The notes under the pieces were generated by a model, which was given only the letters and a program-made list of their open reading frames with translations, did no database searches and was not told where the DNA came from. Of a stretch of 64,000 nt of DNA, positions 1 to 10,127 are shown in pieces (the stretch's first letter is position 1; each line of letters begins with the position of its first letter). Made by a program: the position numbers and the translations under genes. This DNA is from Pseudomonas baltica (lineage in GTDB: Bacteria; Pseudomonadota; Gammaproteobacteria; Pseudomonadales; Pseudomonadaceae): positions 1,922,001 to 1,986,000 of the forward strand of contig NZ_JACMYH010000001.1 in the NCBI RefSeq assembly GCF_014235765.1, written 5' to 3'.

Positions 1-514
1 CAGCGACGAGAATTCTTTCCCAGACACCGGCCATGCTGACGGTGACTTGCTGGATACGCGGGTCCAGCGCGCGGGTGGCGGCGTCGACACGCTTGAGCAG
101 GTCGACTTTCTCGGCGCGGGTCAGGACCTCCAGTGGGTTGTCGGGACCGTACAACTGGCTTACCACAGGACTGCTGAACGCCTGCACGCGGCCGTTCTGG
201 CCGGCGCGGGAAATCGAGCGGGCCGCACGCGCGGCCTGCACCAGGGCGTCCTGAGTAATGGCGTTGCTGTAGGCGAACCCGGTCTTCTCACCGGACTGGG
301 CGCGCACGCCCACGCCCTGATCGAGGTTGAAGCTGCCTTCCTTGACGATGCCGTCTTCCAGCGCCCAGGACTCGGAAATCTGACCTTGGAAATACAGGTC
401 GGCGGCGTCTATACCGGGGCCGGCCAACTCGCCCAACACCGACTGCAGGCTGTCCAGCGTGAGGCCGCCGGGTGCCAGCAGGTGTTCGCTGACGGTGGAT
501 AACATCTGGCTCAT
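1..514 (-). CDS. tldD: Metalloprotease TldD, N-terminal part (cut by window edge)
   Basis: This is the first 171 codons of TldD, read leftwards off the window. TldD pairs with PmbA (TldE) as a cytoplasmic zinc protease that trims small unfolded peptides, including microcin B17 precursor and CcdA antitoxin in E. coli. The visible part begins MSQMLSTVSEHLLAPGGL and contains the N-terminal fold with ADLYFQ, SWALEDG and GVGVRAQSGEKTGFAYSN segments typical of TldD. The catalytic HExxxH motif lies beyond the edge, so activity cannot be judged. The start at 514 has a GGAG ribosome site 6 bases upstream. The upstream spacer holds a tandem hairpin array. Identity is secure from sequence and from position next to yhdP-rng-maf-mre. 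Confidence 0.93.
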   Translation of the reverse strand, partial: MSQMLSTVSEHLLAPGGLTLDSLQSVLGELAGPGIDAADLYFQGQISESWALEDGIVKEGSFNLDQGVGVRAQSGEKTGFAYSNAITQDALVQAARAARSISRAGQNGRVQAFSSPVVSQLYGPDNPLEVLTRAEKVDLLKRVDAATRALDPRIQQVTVSMAGVWERILVA

Positions 515-530
515 ATTTACTCCGCGCTGT

Positions 531-660
531 TCGCAGGACGCTTGACGTACTGCGTAGAAAAAGCTCGCAGGACGCTTCGCGTACTGCGTGGGAAAGTGCT
601 CGCAGGACGCTTGACGTACTGCGTGGAAAAAGCTCGCAGGACGCGTGGCGTCCTGCGCAA
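531..660. repeat. Tandem array of about four 34-35 bp imperfect palindromes
   Basis: Four head-to-tail units start at about 531, 565, 600 and 634. Each has the shape CGCAGGACGC, a few bases, then GTACTGCG or GCGTCCTGCG, so each can fold as a hairpin. The last unit (635-657) is a perfect palindrome with 10-bp arms and a 3-base loop; the others are imperfect. The array lies just upstream of tldD, so it would be transcribed into the yhdP-tldD message or the tldD leader. The remaining spacer (661-801) shows no recognisable gene or signal. Open frames through the array only repeat one peptide and are not treated as genes. Confidence 0.85.
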
Positions 661-801
661 ATGACTGCGCGCGGGTGGCCGGAAGCGGCCCGCGCAATTC
701 GGGTGTGGGTGACGGATGCTCAATACATGCGTCCGCCCGGACACTTTTTCAATACCGGAGCCCGGCCGACAGTCCGATACCGGGCGACGGCCACCGCGCC
801 C

Positions 802-3800
802 TCAGCCGCCGAAGGGCTTGACCAGGGTCATCTGCGGATCCTTCCAGGAACCCTCGATGCGGTACTGCACACTGGCGAAGCGCGCCACGCGGTCGCCCAG
901 CAGCTTGTTCACCACGAACAAGGCGCCGCCCACCACCGGCGCGCCGACCAGCACCGCCGCCAGCGGCAGGCTGTTGGTGATCGGCAGGGCAACCTGCACC
1001 TTGGCGTTGACGCCGTCGCGGACCATGTCCAGGGTACCGTCCAGATCGATGTCGGTGGTGGGACCGCGCAGGGTGATCGGGGTACGCGTCACATAGACCC
1101 CTTCGCTGGCCACCAGCAGGCCTTTGACTCGATCGTAGCTCAAACCCTTGCCCAGCACATCGGAGAAATCCAGGCGCAGGCGACGGCCGATGGCATTGAA
1201 GTTGAGCAGGCCGAACACGCGCAGAGCCTGGGCGCCGCCCTCGACCTCGACGAACTGGCCATCACGCAAAGTAGCGTCCAGGTTGCCGGAAAAACGCTTG
1301 AGCCCGACCCAGGCCGGCGACCCCGGCCAGCGACCATCGGCGTCGAGGTGGAACGACTCACTGGTCACGGTCGGGGCAAATTTCCACGCCTGCAGCACAT
1401 CGGCCAGGTTCTTGCCTTGCAAGCGCCCGCGGAACCACGTGCTGGAGGCTCCCGGCGCGCCTTCCCATGTGCCCGCGCCGTGCAGCATCAAGCCCTTGAG
1501 ACCCAGGTCGAGATCGTTGAGGGCGACACCCTTGGAAGTTGGGCGCAGCTTCAACGACCAGCTGCCGATCAACTCTTCGCCCTGCAACAGCTGGCGGATC
1601 CTGACATTGACCGCGGGTATCTTGCGTGGGTCGACATTGGCCAAAGGGTCTGGTGCTTCCACCGGGTTGTCGGCCTTGACCGCGTTCGGATCGACCGGCG
1701 GCAGGCGCACGGTATCGAGGTCGACGTTGATCGGGATCGCCTTGCCATCGGGCACATCGACCTTACCGGTGATCTGTTGGCTGGCCAGGGCAAGGTGCCA
1801 GGCGCTGGGGCTGCGGTTGAGTTGCAAGTGCGCCTGGTCGAGTTGCTGACCGAAGCCCTTGAGCGTGCCGACCTGCAGGTCGACCGCATTGATCAACTGG
1901 CTGGCAGTGCCACCCGGATCGCCACCGGTGTATTGCTCGGCCTGCTGCTGCCAGGGCTCCAGATCCAGGGTCGGCAACGCGCCACGGACTCGCAGCCCCT
2001 GGGTTGTGGGCATCTGCGGCGTACCAGAGCCGACCAGCAACTCGCCCCGACCATTGGCCAGGTCGGCGGGCGCAGCTACATAGGCAAAACTGGCCAGATC
2101 GGCATAGGTGACGTCGAAGCGGCGTTCCCGGCCCTGCAGGTTCATCACGAATACGGTCGGGCGCGCCACAGGGCGTGTTTTGCCAAAGGGCGCCGGCAGG
2201 TCGATGTCGACACCCTTGAGGTCGGAGTCGACGCGAAGCTGGCTGTCGGCACCCAGCATGAGCTGCAGCTGGTAGGCAATATCACCGGAGGCCGGCACGG
2301 CCTGCTTGACCTGCAACCAGTCGGCCAGGCGCTTCACCGGGATCTGGCTGTGGGCGACGATGCGGGTCAACGGCGCGCCTGGCTTGCCTTCGGCAGAAAT
2401 CTGCGCCTTCACCGGCTGATCGAACGCCTGGGCAGTGATGCCCTCGCCGCTCAACCCCTTGTCGAAGTCGAAACGAAACGCCCCGCCCAGCTGGCTGAGC
2501 GCGAGCTCCGGAGACTTGATCTTCAGGCGGGCCGCGTGGGTGCTGAAATCCACCACGACTTTGGGCTCATGGCCCTTGACCAGCGGAATGTCGAGGTCGA
2601 GCCTGCCCTTGAGCGGGCCTTCACCCTGCCAGCCGGCAAAAATGTCGGCGGTGCCGATGGGCGCGGTCTGCAGAATTTTCAAACCGTCGGCCAGGCCCCC
2701 GTCGAAGCTGCCTTTGACATACAGGTGGCTTTCCTCGCCAAGGGGTACATGGGGCACAGTGACGGAAACGTCGCTGACCTTGGTGTCGAGGATCTGCCCG
2801 CGGTCGGCCAGGATGCGCACGTCACCGTCCTGGATATAGACATTGCCGGCGACCTTGCGCGCCTCCGGCCAACCGGGCTGGAACGCCAGGGTCACGTCGT
2901 GGACCTTGAAGAACAGCGTGATACTGCGCGAATGCGCCTCGGCCGCGCTGGCCAGCGAACCCTGGTACTGGAAGTAACCTTGGTCGACCGCGCCGCGCTT
3001 GATCGCCGTACGCAGCCACTGGTCGACCGCTGGGCTGAGTACCTTGGGCAGATATTTGCTGGTGTAGGCGCCATCACCATCGACCAGGCCGACGCGCAGG
3101 TCCATGTAGGGCTCGGCCTCATGGTGCAATGGCAGACGAATGAGAAAGTCCGCTGCAATTTTGCCTTCTTCGCCCAGCACCTTGATGGCCGGTGCGATCA
3201 GGGTGAACGCGTGTTCATCGAGCTTGAAATTCAGGCGAGCGTTGGCCTTGAGGTAATACCAGGGCTTTTCGAAGATCGGGCTCAGGTGCAGCATGAACTT
3301 TTCACTGTCCAGGCGCAGCTCGCCCTGGCCGATATCGCCGATCAGGCTACCGCTGACATTGTCCGCCGCCGGGGCGCCGGAATAGGCGTCGAAGCCGACG
3401 TTCTCGAGGTTGGCCGCGTAGCTCAGGCGCTCGGCCCCGGTGGCCTTGGGGCGGATGTCGAGCGAGACGTTGCGCAGCACACCGGTGAGGTTCAGGCCGT
3501 TGGCGATGGCTGCCACCTGCTTGGGCAGGGGCACCAGCGCGTCCAGCAACGGCGTGATCGGTGTCAGGTCGAGACGATCGGCCTGGATGCGCCACTGCTC
3601 CTCGGCCGCGGACGTCGCGGCGCGCTGCTGCAGAGCCACGTGGGTCTGCCAGGGCTTGCCATCCAGGGTCATGGCCAAGGTGCCCAGGTTCAGGTCGAAG
3701 CCTTCGGCGCTGCGTTGCGCCCAGGCCTGCAGCTTGAGATCGGCGATGGCGTAGGGCTTGTGCTCGGCGCGGGCACCTTTGAACGTCGGCACATCGAGCT

Positions 3801-4617
3801 TGACCACGGCTCGCTGGACGTTGGCATCCGCCCAGTCCAGCCAGAACTCGCCGCCCGCCTTGAACTGTTCGAGTTTCCAGGCCTGGGTGTAGCGGCTCGG
3901 CAACCATTGCGCCCAGTCGCTTTGCGGCAGGTTCAGATAGACCTGGGCACGGCCCTGGCGCCACCGTTCGGCACGCACCTGTGCCTCCACGTTCAGCGCC
4001 AGCGGCTGGCCATCAGGCAAATGCAGGCGCAGATCCAGGCGCTGGCGCTCTTCGCTGGTGCGCAGGCTCAGACCCACATAGGTCAAGGTCAGCGGGTCGT
4101 GCTCGAACGGTTGCAGGGTCAGTTGGCTGTCAAGCACCGACAGCCGCTCGACCTGTTGCATCTGCTGCAGCGTGCGCTGCATGTCGAAGGCCTGGTCCTG
4201 CTGCTGCGGCAGCCCCTTGAGCGACCACTTGCCGGCAGCATCCTCGACGGCGCTGAGCTGTACGCCGCCCAGTTCGAGATGGGCAATGCGCACCGACCGC
4301 GCCAACAGGCTGCCCCACAGGTCCGGCACCACCCTGACTCGATCCAGACGCAGCGCATTGCTGCCCTCGCCCACTTGCACATCGTGAACCAGCAGTATCG
4401 GTGCCAGACGGCTCCAGCGCCCTTCCAGGCTGCCGATGCGCACCGGCATGCCCAGCGCTTCGCTGGCACGTGCCTCGATCTGCGCGTCGTATTCGGCCAC
4501 CAGGGGCACCAGCTGCCGGCCCAGGCTGACGTACAGCGCCAGCAACACCAGCAGCACCGCACACAGCGTCAGCGCCCAACGCGTCAGGCCAGCGAGCACG
4601 GCATTCAAGCGGACCAT
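802..4617 (-). CDS. yhdP: AsmA-like envelope lipid-transport protein YhdP
   Basis: A 1271-residue protein with one N-terminal membrane segment (about residues 13-33) followed by a very long periplasmic part. This matches YhdP, one of the AsmA-like proteins (with TamB and YdbH) proposed to form bridges carrying phospholipid from inner to outer membrane. The N-terminus runs MVRLNAVLAGLTRWALTL, and the DUF3971/AsmA-like region includes GMPVRIGSLEGRWSRLAP. The C-terminus carries the conserved GDRVARFASVQYRIEGSW segment. Length fits the family. It lies downstream of rng in the order maf-rng-yhdP. Its nearest downstream gene is tldD, without the carbon-nitrogen hydrolase usually found between them in Pseudomonas. 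Confidence 0.93.
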   Translation of the reverse strand: MVRLNAVLAGLTRWALTLCAVLLVLLALYVSLGRQLVPLVAEYDAQIEARASEALGMPVRIGSLEGRWSRLAPILLVHDVQVGEGSNALRLDRVRVVPDLWGSLLARSVRIAHLELGGVQLSAVEDAAGKWSLKGLPQQQDQAFDMQRTLQQMQQVERLSVLDSQLTLQPFEHDPLTLTYVGLSLRTSEERQRLDLRLHLPDGQPLALNVEAQVRAERWRQGRAQVYLNLPQSDWAQWLPSRYTQAWKLEQFKAGGEFWLDWADANVQRAVVKLDVPTFKGARAEHKPYAIADLKLQAWAQRSAEGFDLNLGTLAMTLDGKPWQTHVALQQRAATSAAEEQWRIQADRLDLTPITPLLDALVPLPKQVAAIANGLNLTGVLRNVSLDIRPKATGAERLSYAANLENVGFDAYSGAPAADNVSGSLIGDIGQGELRLDSEKFMLHLSPIFEKPWYYLKANARLNFKLDEHAFTLIAPAIKVLGEEGKIAADFLIRLPLHHEAEPYMDLRVGLVDGDGAYTSKYLPKVLSPAVDQWLRTAIKRGAVDQGYFQYQGSLASAAEAHSRSITLFFKVHDVTLAFQPGWPEARKVAGNVYIQDGDVRILADRGQILDTKVSDVSVTVPHVPLGEESHLYVKGSFDGGLADGLKILQTAPIGTADIFAGWQGEGPLKGRLDLDIPLVKGHEPKVVVDFSTHAARLKIKSPELALSQLGGAFRFDFDKGLSGEGITAQAFDQPVKAQISAEGKPGAPLTRIVAHSQIPVKRLADWLQVKQAVPASGDIAYQLQLMLGADSQLRVDSDLKGVDIDLPAPFGKTRPVARPTVFVMNLQGRERRFDVTYADLASFAYVAAPADLANGRGELLVGSGTPQMPTTQGLRVRGALPTLDLEPWQQQAEQYTGGDPGGTASQLINAVDLQVGTLKGFGQQLDQAHLQLNRSPSAWHLALASQQITGKVDVPDGKAIPINVDLDTVRLPPVDPNAVKADNPVEAPDPLANVDPRKIPAVNVRIRQLLQGEELIGSWSLKLRPTSKGVALNDLDLGLKGLMLHGAGTWEGAPGASSTWFRGRLQGKNLADVLQAWKFAPTVTSESFHLDADGRWPGSPAWVGLKRFSGNLDATLRDGQFVEVEGGAQALRVFGLLNFNAIGRRLRLDFSDVLGKGLSYDRVKGLLVASEGVYVTRTPITLRGPTTDIDLDGTLDMVRDGVNAKVQVALPITNSLPLAAVLVGAPVVGGALFVVNKLLGDRVARFASVQYRIEGSWKDPQMTLVKPFGG

Positions 4618-4711
4618 GCAGGCATGCTCCCGCCACAGGCCGCGTCAGCCTGAAAGCCCGAAGCTTGAAGACTGGAAGCCTGAAGACTGGAAAATCGTTT
4701 CACTGGCCGTT

Positions 4712-6169
4712 TCAGAGCAGCACCACATCATATTGTTCCTGGGAATACATGGACTCGACCTGGAAGCGAATGGTTCGTCCGATGAAGGCTTCCAGTTCGG
4801 CCACGTTGCCGGATTCTTCGTCGAGCAGCCGGTCGACCACTTTTTGATTGGCCAGCACGCGGTAGCCCACGGCCTGATAGGCCCGCGCCTCGCGCAGGAT
4901 CTCGCGGAAGATCTCGTAGCACACCGTTTCCGGGGTTTTCAGCTTGCCGCGGCCCTGGCAACAGATGCAGGGCTCGCACAGGACCTGTTCAAGGCTTTCG
5001 CGAGTGCGCTTGCGGGTCATCTGCACCAGGCCCAGCTCGGTGATGCCGATGATGTTGGTCTTGGCGTGATCGCGTTCGAGCTGCTTCTCCAGGGTGCGCA
5101 GAACCTGGCGCTGGTGTTCTTCATCTTCCATGTCGATGAAGTCGATGATGATGATTCCGCCGATGTTGCGCAGACGCAGCTGCCGGGCAATGGCGGTGGC
5201 CGCTTCCAGGTTGGTCTTGAAGATGGTCTCTTCGAGGTTGCGGTGGCCGACGAAGGCCCCGGTGTTGACGTCGATGGTGGTCATCGCCTCGGCCGGATCG
5301 ACCACCAGATAGCCGCCGGACTTGAGTGGCACCTTGCGGTCCAGCGCCCGCTGGATCTCGTCTTCCACACCGTACAGATCGAAAATGGGCCGCTCGCCCG
5401 GGTAGTGCTCGAGACGGTCGGCGATTTCGGGCATCAATTCGGCCACGAACTGCGTGGTCTTCTGGAAGGTCTCCCGCGAGTCGATGCGGATCTTCTCGAT
5501 CTTCGGGTTGACCAGATCGCGCAGGGTCCGCAGCGCCAGGTCCAGGTCCTCGTAGATCTCGGTCGGCGCCCCGACGGTCTGGATCTGCGCGTTGATCTGG
5601 TCCCACAGCCGGCGCAGGTAGCGGATGTCCATGAGGATTTCCTCGGCGCCCGCCCCCTCGGCGGCGGTGCGCAGGATGAACCCGCCAACCTCCTGGATAC
5701 CCTCTTTCTCGACGCAGTCTGCCACCACCTTCTTCAAGCGTTCACGCTCGCCTTCATCCTCGATCTTCAGGGAAATGCCGACGTGCCGGGTGCGTGGCAT
5801 GTACACCAGGTAGCGTGAGGGAATCGACAGCTGGGTGGTCAGGCGCGCGCCTTTGGAGCCGATCGGGTCCTTGGTGACCTGTACCACCAGGCTCTGCCCC
5901 TCATGGACCAGGGCGCTGATGGTTTCCAGGGTCGAGCCTTCGCGCAGGGAGATTTCCGAAGCGTGGATGAACGCGGCGCGGTCCAGGCCGATGTCGATGA
6001 AGGCGGCCTGCATGCCGGGCAGCACGCGCACCACCTTGCCTTTATAGATATTGCCGACGATCCCGCGCCGCTGGGTGCGCTCGACGTGGACCTCTTGCAG
6101 GACACCGTTTTCCACCACGGCCACGCGCGATTCCATCGGCGTGATGTTGATCAGAATCTCTTCGCTCAT
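4712..6169 (-). CDS. rng: Ribonuclease G
   Basis: A 485-residue endoribonuclease of the RNase E/G family, which matures the 5' end of 16S rRNA and degrades some mRNAs in the cytoplasm. An S1 RNA-binding domain occupies about residues 35-130. The catalytic metal-binding aspartates are visible as D300 in TTIDVNTG and D343 in IIIDFIDM, and the Zn-link cysteines occur in CEPCICCQGRGK near residue 398. It ends soon after, without the long RNase E scaffold, which distinguishes RNase G. It sits between maf and yhdP in an apparently co-transcribed series. The 94-base gap to yhdP holds a short direct repeat (GAAGACTGGAA twice) but no clear terminator. Confidence 0.97.
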   Translation of the reverse strand: MSEEILINITPMESRVAVVENGVLQEVHVERTQRRGIVGNIYKGKVVRVLPGMQAAFIDIGLDRAAFIHASEISLREGSTLETISALVHEGQSLVVQVTKDPIGSKGARLTTQLSIPSRYLVYMPRTRHVGISLKIEDEGERERLKKVVADCVEKEGIQEVGGFILRTAAEGAGAEEILMDIRYLRRLWDQINAQIQTVGAPTEIYEDLDLALRTLRDLVNPKIEKIRIDSRETFQKTTQFVAELMPEIADRLEHYPGERPIFDLYGVEDEIQRALDRKVPLKSGGYLVVDPAEAMTTIDVNTGAFVGHRNLEETIFKTNLEAATAIARQLRLRNIGGIIIIDFIDMEDEEHQRQVLRTLEKQLERDHAKTNIIGITELGLVQMTRKRTRESLEQVLCEPCICCQGRGKLKTPETVCYEIFREILREARAYQAVGYRVLANQKVVDRLLDEESGNVAELEAFIGRTIRFQVESMYSQEQYDVVLL

Positions 6170-6230
6170 GGCTGGGTCTCGTTCCTGGTGTCTTTATTGT
6201 AATGGCGATGGCGCTCCCGGCCGGCCCTCT

Positions 6231-6818
6231 TCAGGACACTTGCCAGCAGGCGATGCCATTGCGTTGCAGCAGCGCCGCGGTTTCGTACAAACCCAGGCCG
6301 ACGACGGCAGAATAACTGCCTTCGAGCTTTTCTACGAATATTGCGCCCAGACCCTGGATGCCGTAGCCCCCTGCCTTGTCCACCGGTTCGCCGCTGGCCC
6401 AGTAGGCACGGGCTTCGGCTTCGTCTATCGGGCGAAACGTGACCCGCGCCGAGGCCGTGCCGATGTCCATCTGCGTGCCATCGAACAGCGCCGCGGCGGT
6501 GAGCACTTCATGGGTGCTGCCGGATAACAGGGCCAGCATTGCCAGAGCATCGGCTTCGTCGCGCGGCTTGCCGAGAATGCGTCCTTGCGCGATCACTGCA
6601 GTGTCCGCGCCCAGCACGTGGGCGGCTCCCGGCTGCGACCGCGACTGCCAGCCGGCGCGGGCCTTTTCTTCGGCCATGCGCTGCACGTATGCATGGCTTT
6701 CTTCGCCGGGCCTGGGTGTTTCGTCGATGGCGGCGTTGATCACGGTGAAGGGTACGCCGATCTGCGTCAGCAGTTCACGACGCCTGGGCGAGCTGGAAGC
6801 CAGGTACAGGGTAGGCAT
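6231..6818 (-). CDS. maf: Maf-type nucleotide pyrophosphatase (YhdE-like)
   Basis: A 195-residue Maf protein that hydrolyses dTTP, UTP or modified nucleotides to monophosphates, cleaning the nucleotide pool. The start at 6818 gives [17 protein letters not shown], the conserved Maf N-terminus; an upstream in-frame start would add 22 residues not typical of the family. Other motifs are [27 protein letters not shown] and the C-terminal [10 protein letters not shown], which fit the YhdE (dTTP/UTP) subgroup better than YceF, although substrate is inferred only. It lies 34 bases downstream of mreD and upstream of rng, the usual Pseudomonas order. Confidence 0.95.
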   Translation of the reverse strand: MPTLYLASSSPRRRELLTQIGVPFTVINAAIDETPRPGEESHAYVQRMAEEKARAGWQSRSQPGAAHVLGADTAVIAQGRILGKPRDEADALAMLALLSGSTHEVLTAAALFDGTQMDIGTASARVTFRPIDEAEARAYWASGEPVDKAGGYGIQGLGAIFVEKLEGSYSAVVGLGLYETAALLQRNGIACWQVS

Positions 6819-6852
6819 GCAAGGCGTCTCCGCGTCGGGCCGCGCGGGCCCG

Positions 6853-7341
6853 TCAGTTGATGCCCAGGCGCTTGCGCAAGCCACGCAGCAGGTAGCTGAC
6901 CCACGGCCAGAGCAAGGCGCTCATCAAGGCAGGCAACAGCAGGGCCAGGGTAGGTTGGCGGTTGCCGGTCAGCGCGCTCAGCCACAGCTGTACCAGCTGC
7001 GCCAGACCGAAGACCACGAGGATGACCAGGCTCTGCTGCCACATTGGAAAGATGCGCATGCGCTGGGCCAGGGACAGGATCAGAAAGGTGATGAGGCTGA
7101 GGATGAGTGCGTTCTGCCCAAGCAGGGTGCCGAACAGCACGTCTTGCGCCAGGCCGAGGATCCAGGCGGTGGTCATGCCCACCTTGTGCGGCACCGAGAG
7201 CGTCCAGTAGGCCAGCAGCAGGGCCAGCCACAGCGGCCGCAACACTTCCATGAACTGCGGCATGGGCGACACGCACAGCAGCAGACCGACGACGAAGGTC
7301 AGCCAGATGACCCAGCCATTGCGCGAGCGCGTACCAACCAT
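6853..7341 (-). CDS. mreD: Rod shape-determining membrane protein MreD
   Basis: A 162-residue inner-membrane protein with about five hydrophobic segments, part of the MreBCD-RodA-PBP2 elongasome that guides sidewall peptidoglycan synthesis. It starts [19 protein letters not shown] and ends with the basic tail [11 protein letters not shown]. The start codon overlaps the mreC stop by one base (TAATG), so translation is probably coupled. Position between mreC and maf supports the call. Confidence 0.95.
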   Translation of the reverse strand: MVGTRSRNGWVIWLTFVVGLLLCVSPMPQFMEVLRPLWLALLLAYWTLSVPHKVGMTTAWILGLAQDVLFGTLLGQNALILSLITFLILSLAQRMRIFPMWQQSLVILVVFGLAQLVQLWLSALTGNRQPTLALLLPALMSALLWPWVSYLLRGLRKRLGIN

Positions 7342-8444
7342 TATTGCCTCTCCCGTGTGGTGGCCGGCGCAGAGCGCGAAGGTGTCGCCGGCGGGGTTCG
7401 CTCAGGGGTGGCGGCCGGGGCCGAGCTGGCACGCGCCGGGGTGGTGGCTGCCGGCGTCGTGGTGTGGGCAGGCGCTGTCGGTGCCGCAGCGGGCGCAGCA
7501 GTGGCTGGCGCGGAGGTTGCTGCAGGGACCGGCGTCGCCGGGGTGCCGTCCTGTGGCGCGGCACCCTGGCGGTCGGCCGCCTCTTGCGCCTGCGCAGCTT
7601 CGGTAGCCCGCTGCTCCGGCGAGCGACTGTCGCTGAACACCAGCAGCAGATAGCGGCTGCGGTTCAGGGCGGCGGTCGGCACGGCGCGGACGATGGCGAA
7701 GGGTTGACCGGAGTCGTGGATGACTTCCTTGACCGTGGCCACCGGGTAACCCGCCGGGAATCGCTGGCCCAGGCCAGAGCTGACCAACAGGTCGCCTTCC
7801 TTGATGTCGGCAGTGTCGGCCACGTGGCGCAGCTCGAGCCGCTCGGGATTGCCCGTGCCGCTGGCGATGGCGCGCAGCCCGTTGCGGTTGACCTGCACTG
7901 GAATGCTGTGGGTGGTGTCGGTGAGCAGCAGCACACGCGAGGTGTAGGGCATCAATTCGACCACCTGCCCCATAAGGCCACGCGCGTCGAGCACCGGCTG
8001 GCCGAGTACCACGCCATCGCGCTCGCCCTTGTTGATCAGGATGCGATGGGTGAACGGGTTCGGGTCCATGCCGATCAGCTCGGCAACCTCGACCTTTTCG
8101 TTCACCAGCGCCGAAGAATTGAGCAACTCGCGCAGGCGCACGTTCTGCTCGGTCAGCGCCGCCAGCTTCTGCAGGCGCCCCTGCAGCAACAGGCCTTCGG
8201 TCTTGAGTTTCTCGTTTTCGGCCAGCAGCTCGGTGCGGCTGCCGAACTGGCTGGCAACGCCTTCGTACAGGCGCTGCGGCAGGTCGGTGACCCAATAGGC
8301 ACGCATCAGCACCAGCGACATTTCGCTGCGCACGGGTTTGAGCAGGGTGAAGCGCGCGTCGACGACCATCAGCGCGACCGACAGCACGACCAGCACCAAC
8401 AGGCGCACGCCCAGTGAGGGGCCCTTGGTGAAAAGCGGTTTAAT
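7341..8444 (-). CDS. mreC: Rod shape-determining protein MreC (probable ATT start)
   Basis: MreC links cytoplasmic MreB filaments to periplasmic cell-wall enzymes. It has a short N-terminal membrane segment, a coiled coil at about residues 70-115, and a beta-rich periplasmic domain with GMDPNPFTHRILINKG. The last roughly 90 residues are an Ala/Pro/Thr-rich low-complexity tail. The first ATG/GTG/TTG in frame is a GTG at 8408 with no ribosome site. Twelve codons upstream, an ATT at 8444 would add IKPLFTKGPSLG, and a strong GGAGGAG sits 6 bases before it. I therefore place the start at ATT, a rare initiation codon best known from infC, giving 367 residues. If that is wrong, the gene spans 7341-8408. 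Confidence 0.9.
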   Translation of the reverse strand: MKPLFTKGPSLGVRLLVLVVLSVALMVVDARFTLLKPVRSEMSLVLMRAYWVTDLPQRLYEGVASQFGSRTELLAENEKLKTEGLLLQGRLQKLAALTEQNVRLRELLNSSALVNEKVEVAELIGMDPNPFTHRILINKGERDGVVLGQPVLDARGLMGQVVELMPYTSRVLLLTDTTHSIPVQVNRNGLRAIASGTGNPERLELRHVADTADIKEGDLLVSSGLGQRFPAGYPVATVKEVIHDSGQPFAIVRAVPTAALNRSRYLLLVFSDSRSPEQRATEAAQAQEAADRQGAAPQDGTPATPVPAATSAPATAAPAAAPTAPAHTTTPAATTPARASSAPAATPERTPPATPSRSAPATTRERQ

Positions 8445-8580
8445 AGGCCGCTCCTCCCAGGCAAATGTTCATGTGGTCATTCATGTGACGGCAAACCGGC
8501 CCGGATCGAAAGTACAGGACGCATACAGGTAGCATCGAAGACGCTACCTGTAAACGACCCCAGGAATCTTTCCCGCGAAG

Positions 8581-9630
<1,050 letters not shown>

Positions 9631-9662
9631 CTAGGCAACGCGTGGGTAAAAAAGTGCGGCAA

Positions 9663-9691
9663 ACTCTAACAACGGCGGGGATTTTGGGCAA
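9663..9691 (-). promoter_or_regulatory. Candidate sigma-70 promoter for mreB
   Basis: On the minus strand a TTGCCC (9686-9691) is separated by 17 bases from TAGAGT (9663-9668), about 45 bases before the mreB start. Each box matches four of six consensus positions. The call rests on spacing and position only. Confidence 0.35.
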
Positions 9692-9823
9692 GGCGCCAAT
9701 ATGTTAAATTGGCTGTTTTTCCGGGCACGCCTGCACTCGATCGCGGCCATATGACCACAGAAGTGCGATAGTGTTCCCCAAAACCACGGCTTTGCCGTAT
9801 TTCATTTTCCACTGGAGATCCCC

Positions 9824-10111
9824 ATGGCGCTTGAACGCTGCGACGTGGAAAAAATCGCTCACCTGGCCCGCCTGGGCCTGAATGAAGCCGATATGCCACG
9901 CACCATCGAAGCACTGAACAGCATTCTGGGCCTTGTCGACCAGATGCAAGCGGTCGACACCAGCGGCATCGAACCCCTGGCCCACCCACTGGAAGCCAGC
10001 CAGCGGCTGCGCGCCGACCAGGTGACCGAGCGCAACCAGCGTGACGCCTACCAGGCCATCGCACCGGCGGTCGAGAACGGCCTGTATCTGGTTCCGAAAG
10101 TCATCGAGTAA
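9824..10111 (+). CDS. gatC: Asp-tRNA(Asn)/Glu-tRNA(Gln) amidotransferase subunit C
   Basis: A 95-residue subunit that holds GatA and GatB together in the amidotransferase converting mischarged Glu-tRNA(Gln) or Asp-tRNA(Asn) to Gln-tRNA or Asn-tRNA. It begins [19 protein letters not shown] and ends [12 protein letters not shown], both typical of GatC. A GGAG ribosome site precedes the start. It is the first gene of gatCAB, with gatA starting 16 bases after its stop. Confidence 0.97.
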   Translation: MALERCDVEKIAHLARLGLNEADMPRTIEALNSILGLVDQMQAVDTSGIEPLAHPLEASQRLRADQVTERNQRDAYQAIAPAVENGLYLVPKVIE

Positions 10112-10127
10112 AGGGAAAGAGCCTGCC

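Noticed and set aside
517-744. A minus-strand frame with repeated peptide RAFSTQYVKRPA
   Set aside because: It is the translation of the tandem hairpin array; the repetition comes from the DNA repeat, not from a protein family.
661-4653. A 1330-codon open frame on the plus strand, and similar long frames opposite rng, gatA, gatB, the dppA-like genes, xseA, leuA, der, hisS and hscA
   Set aside because: They lie exactly antisense to well-identified genes; high GC at third codon positions keeps the opposite strand open. None shows a recognisable domain or ribosome site.
9695-9718. Hairpin GCCAAT-N7-ATTGGC followed by TGTTTTT between mreB and gatC
   Set aside because: It resembles a small terminator on the plus strand, but no plus-strand gene ends there and the stem is only 6 bp.
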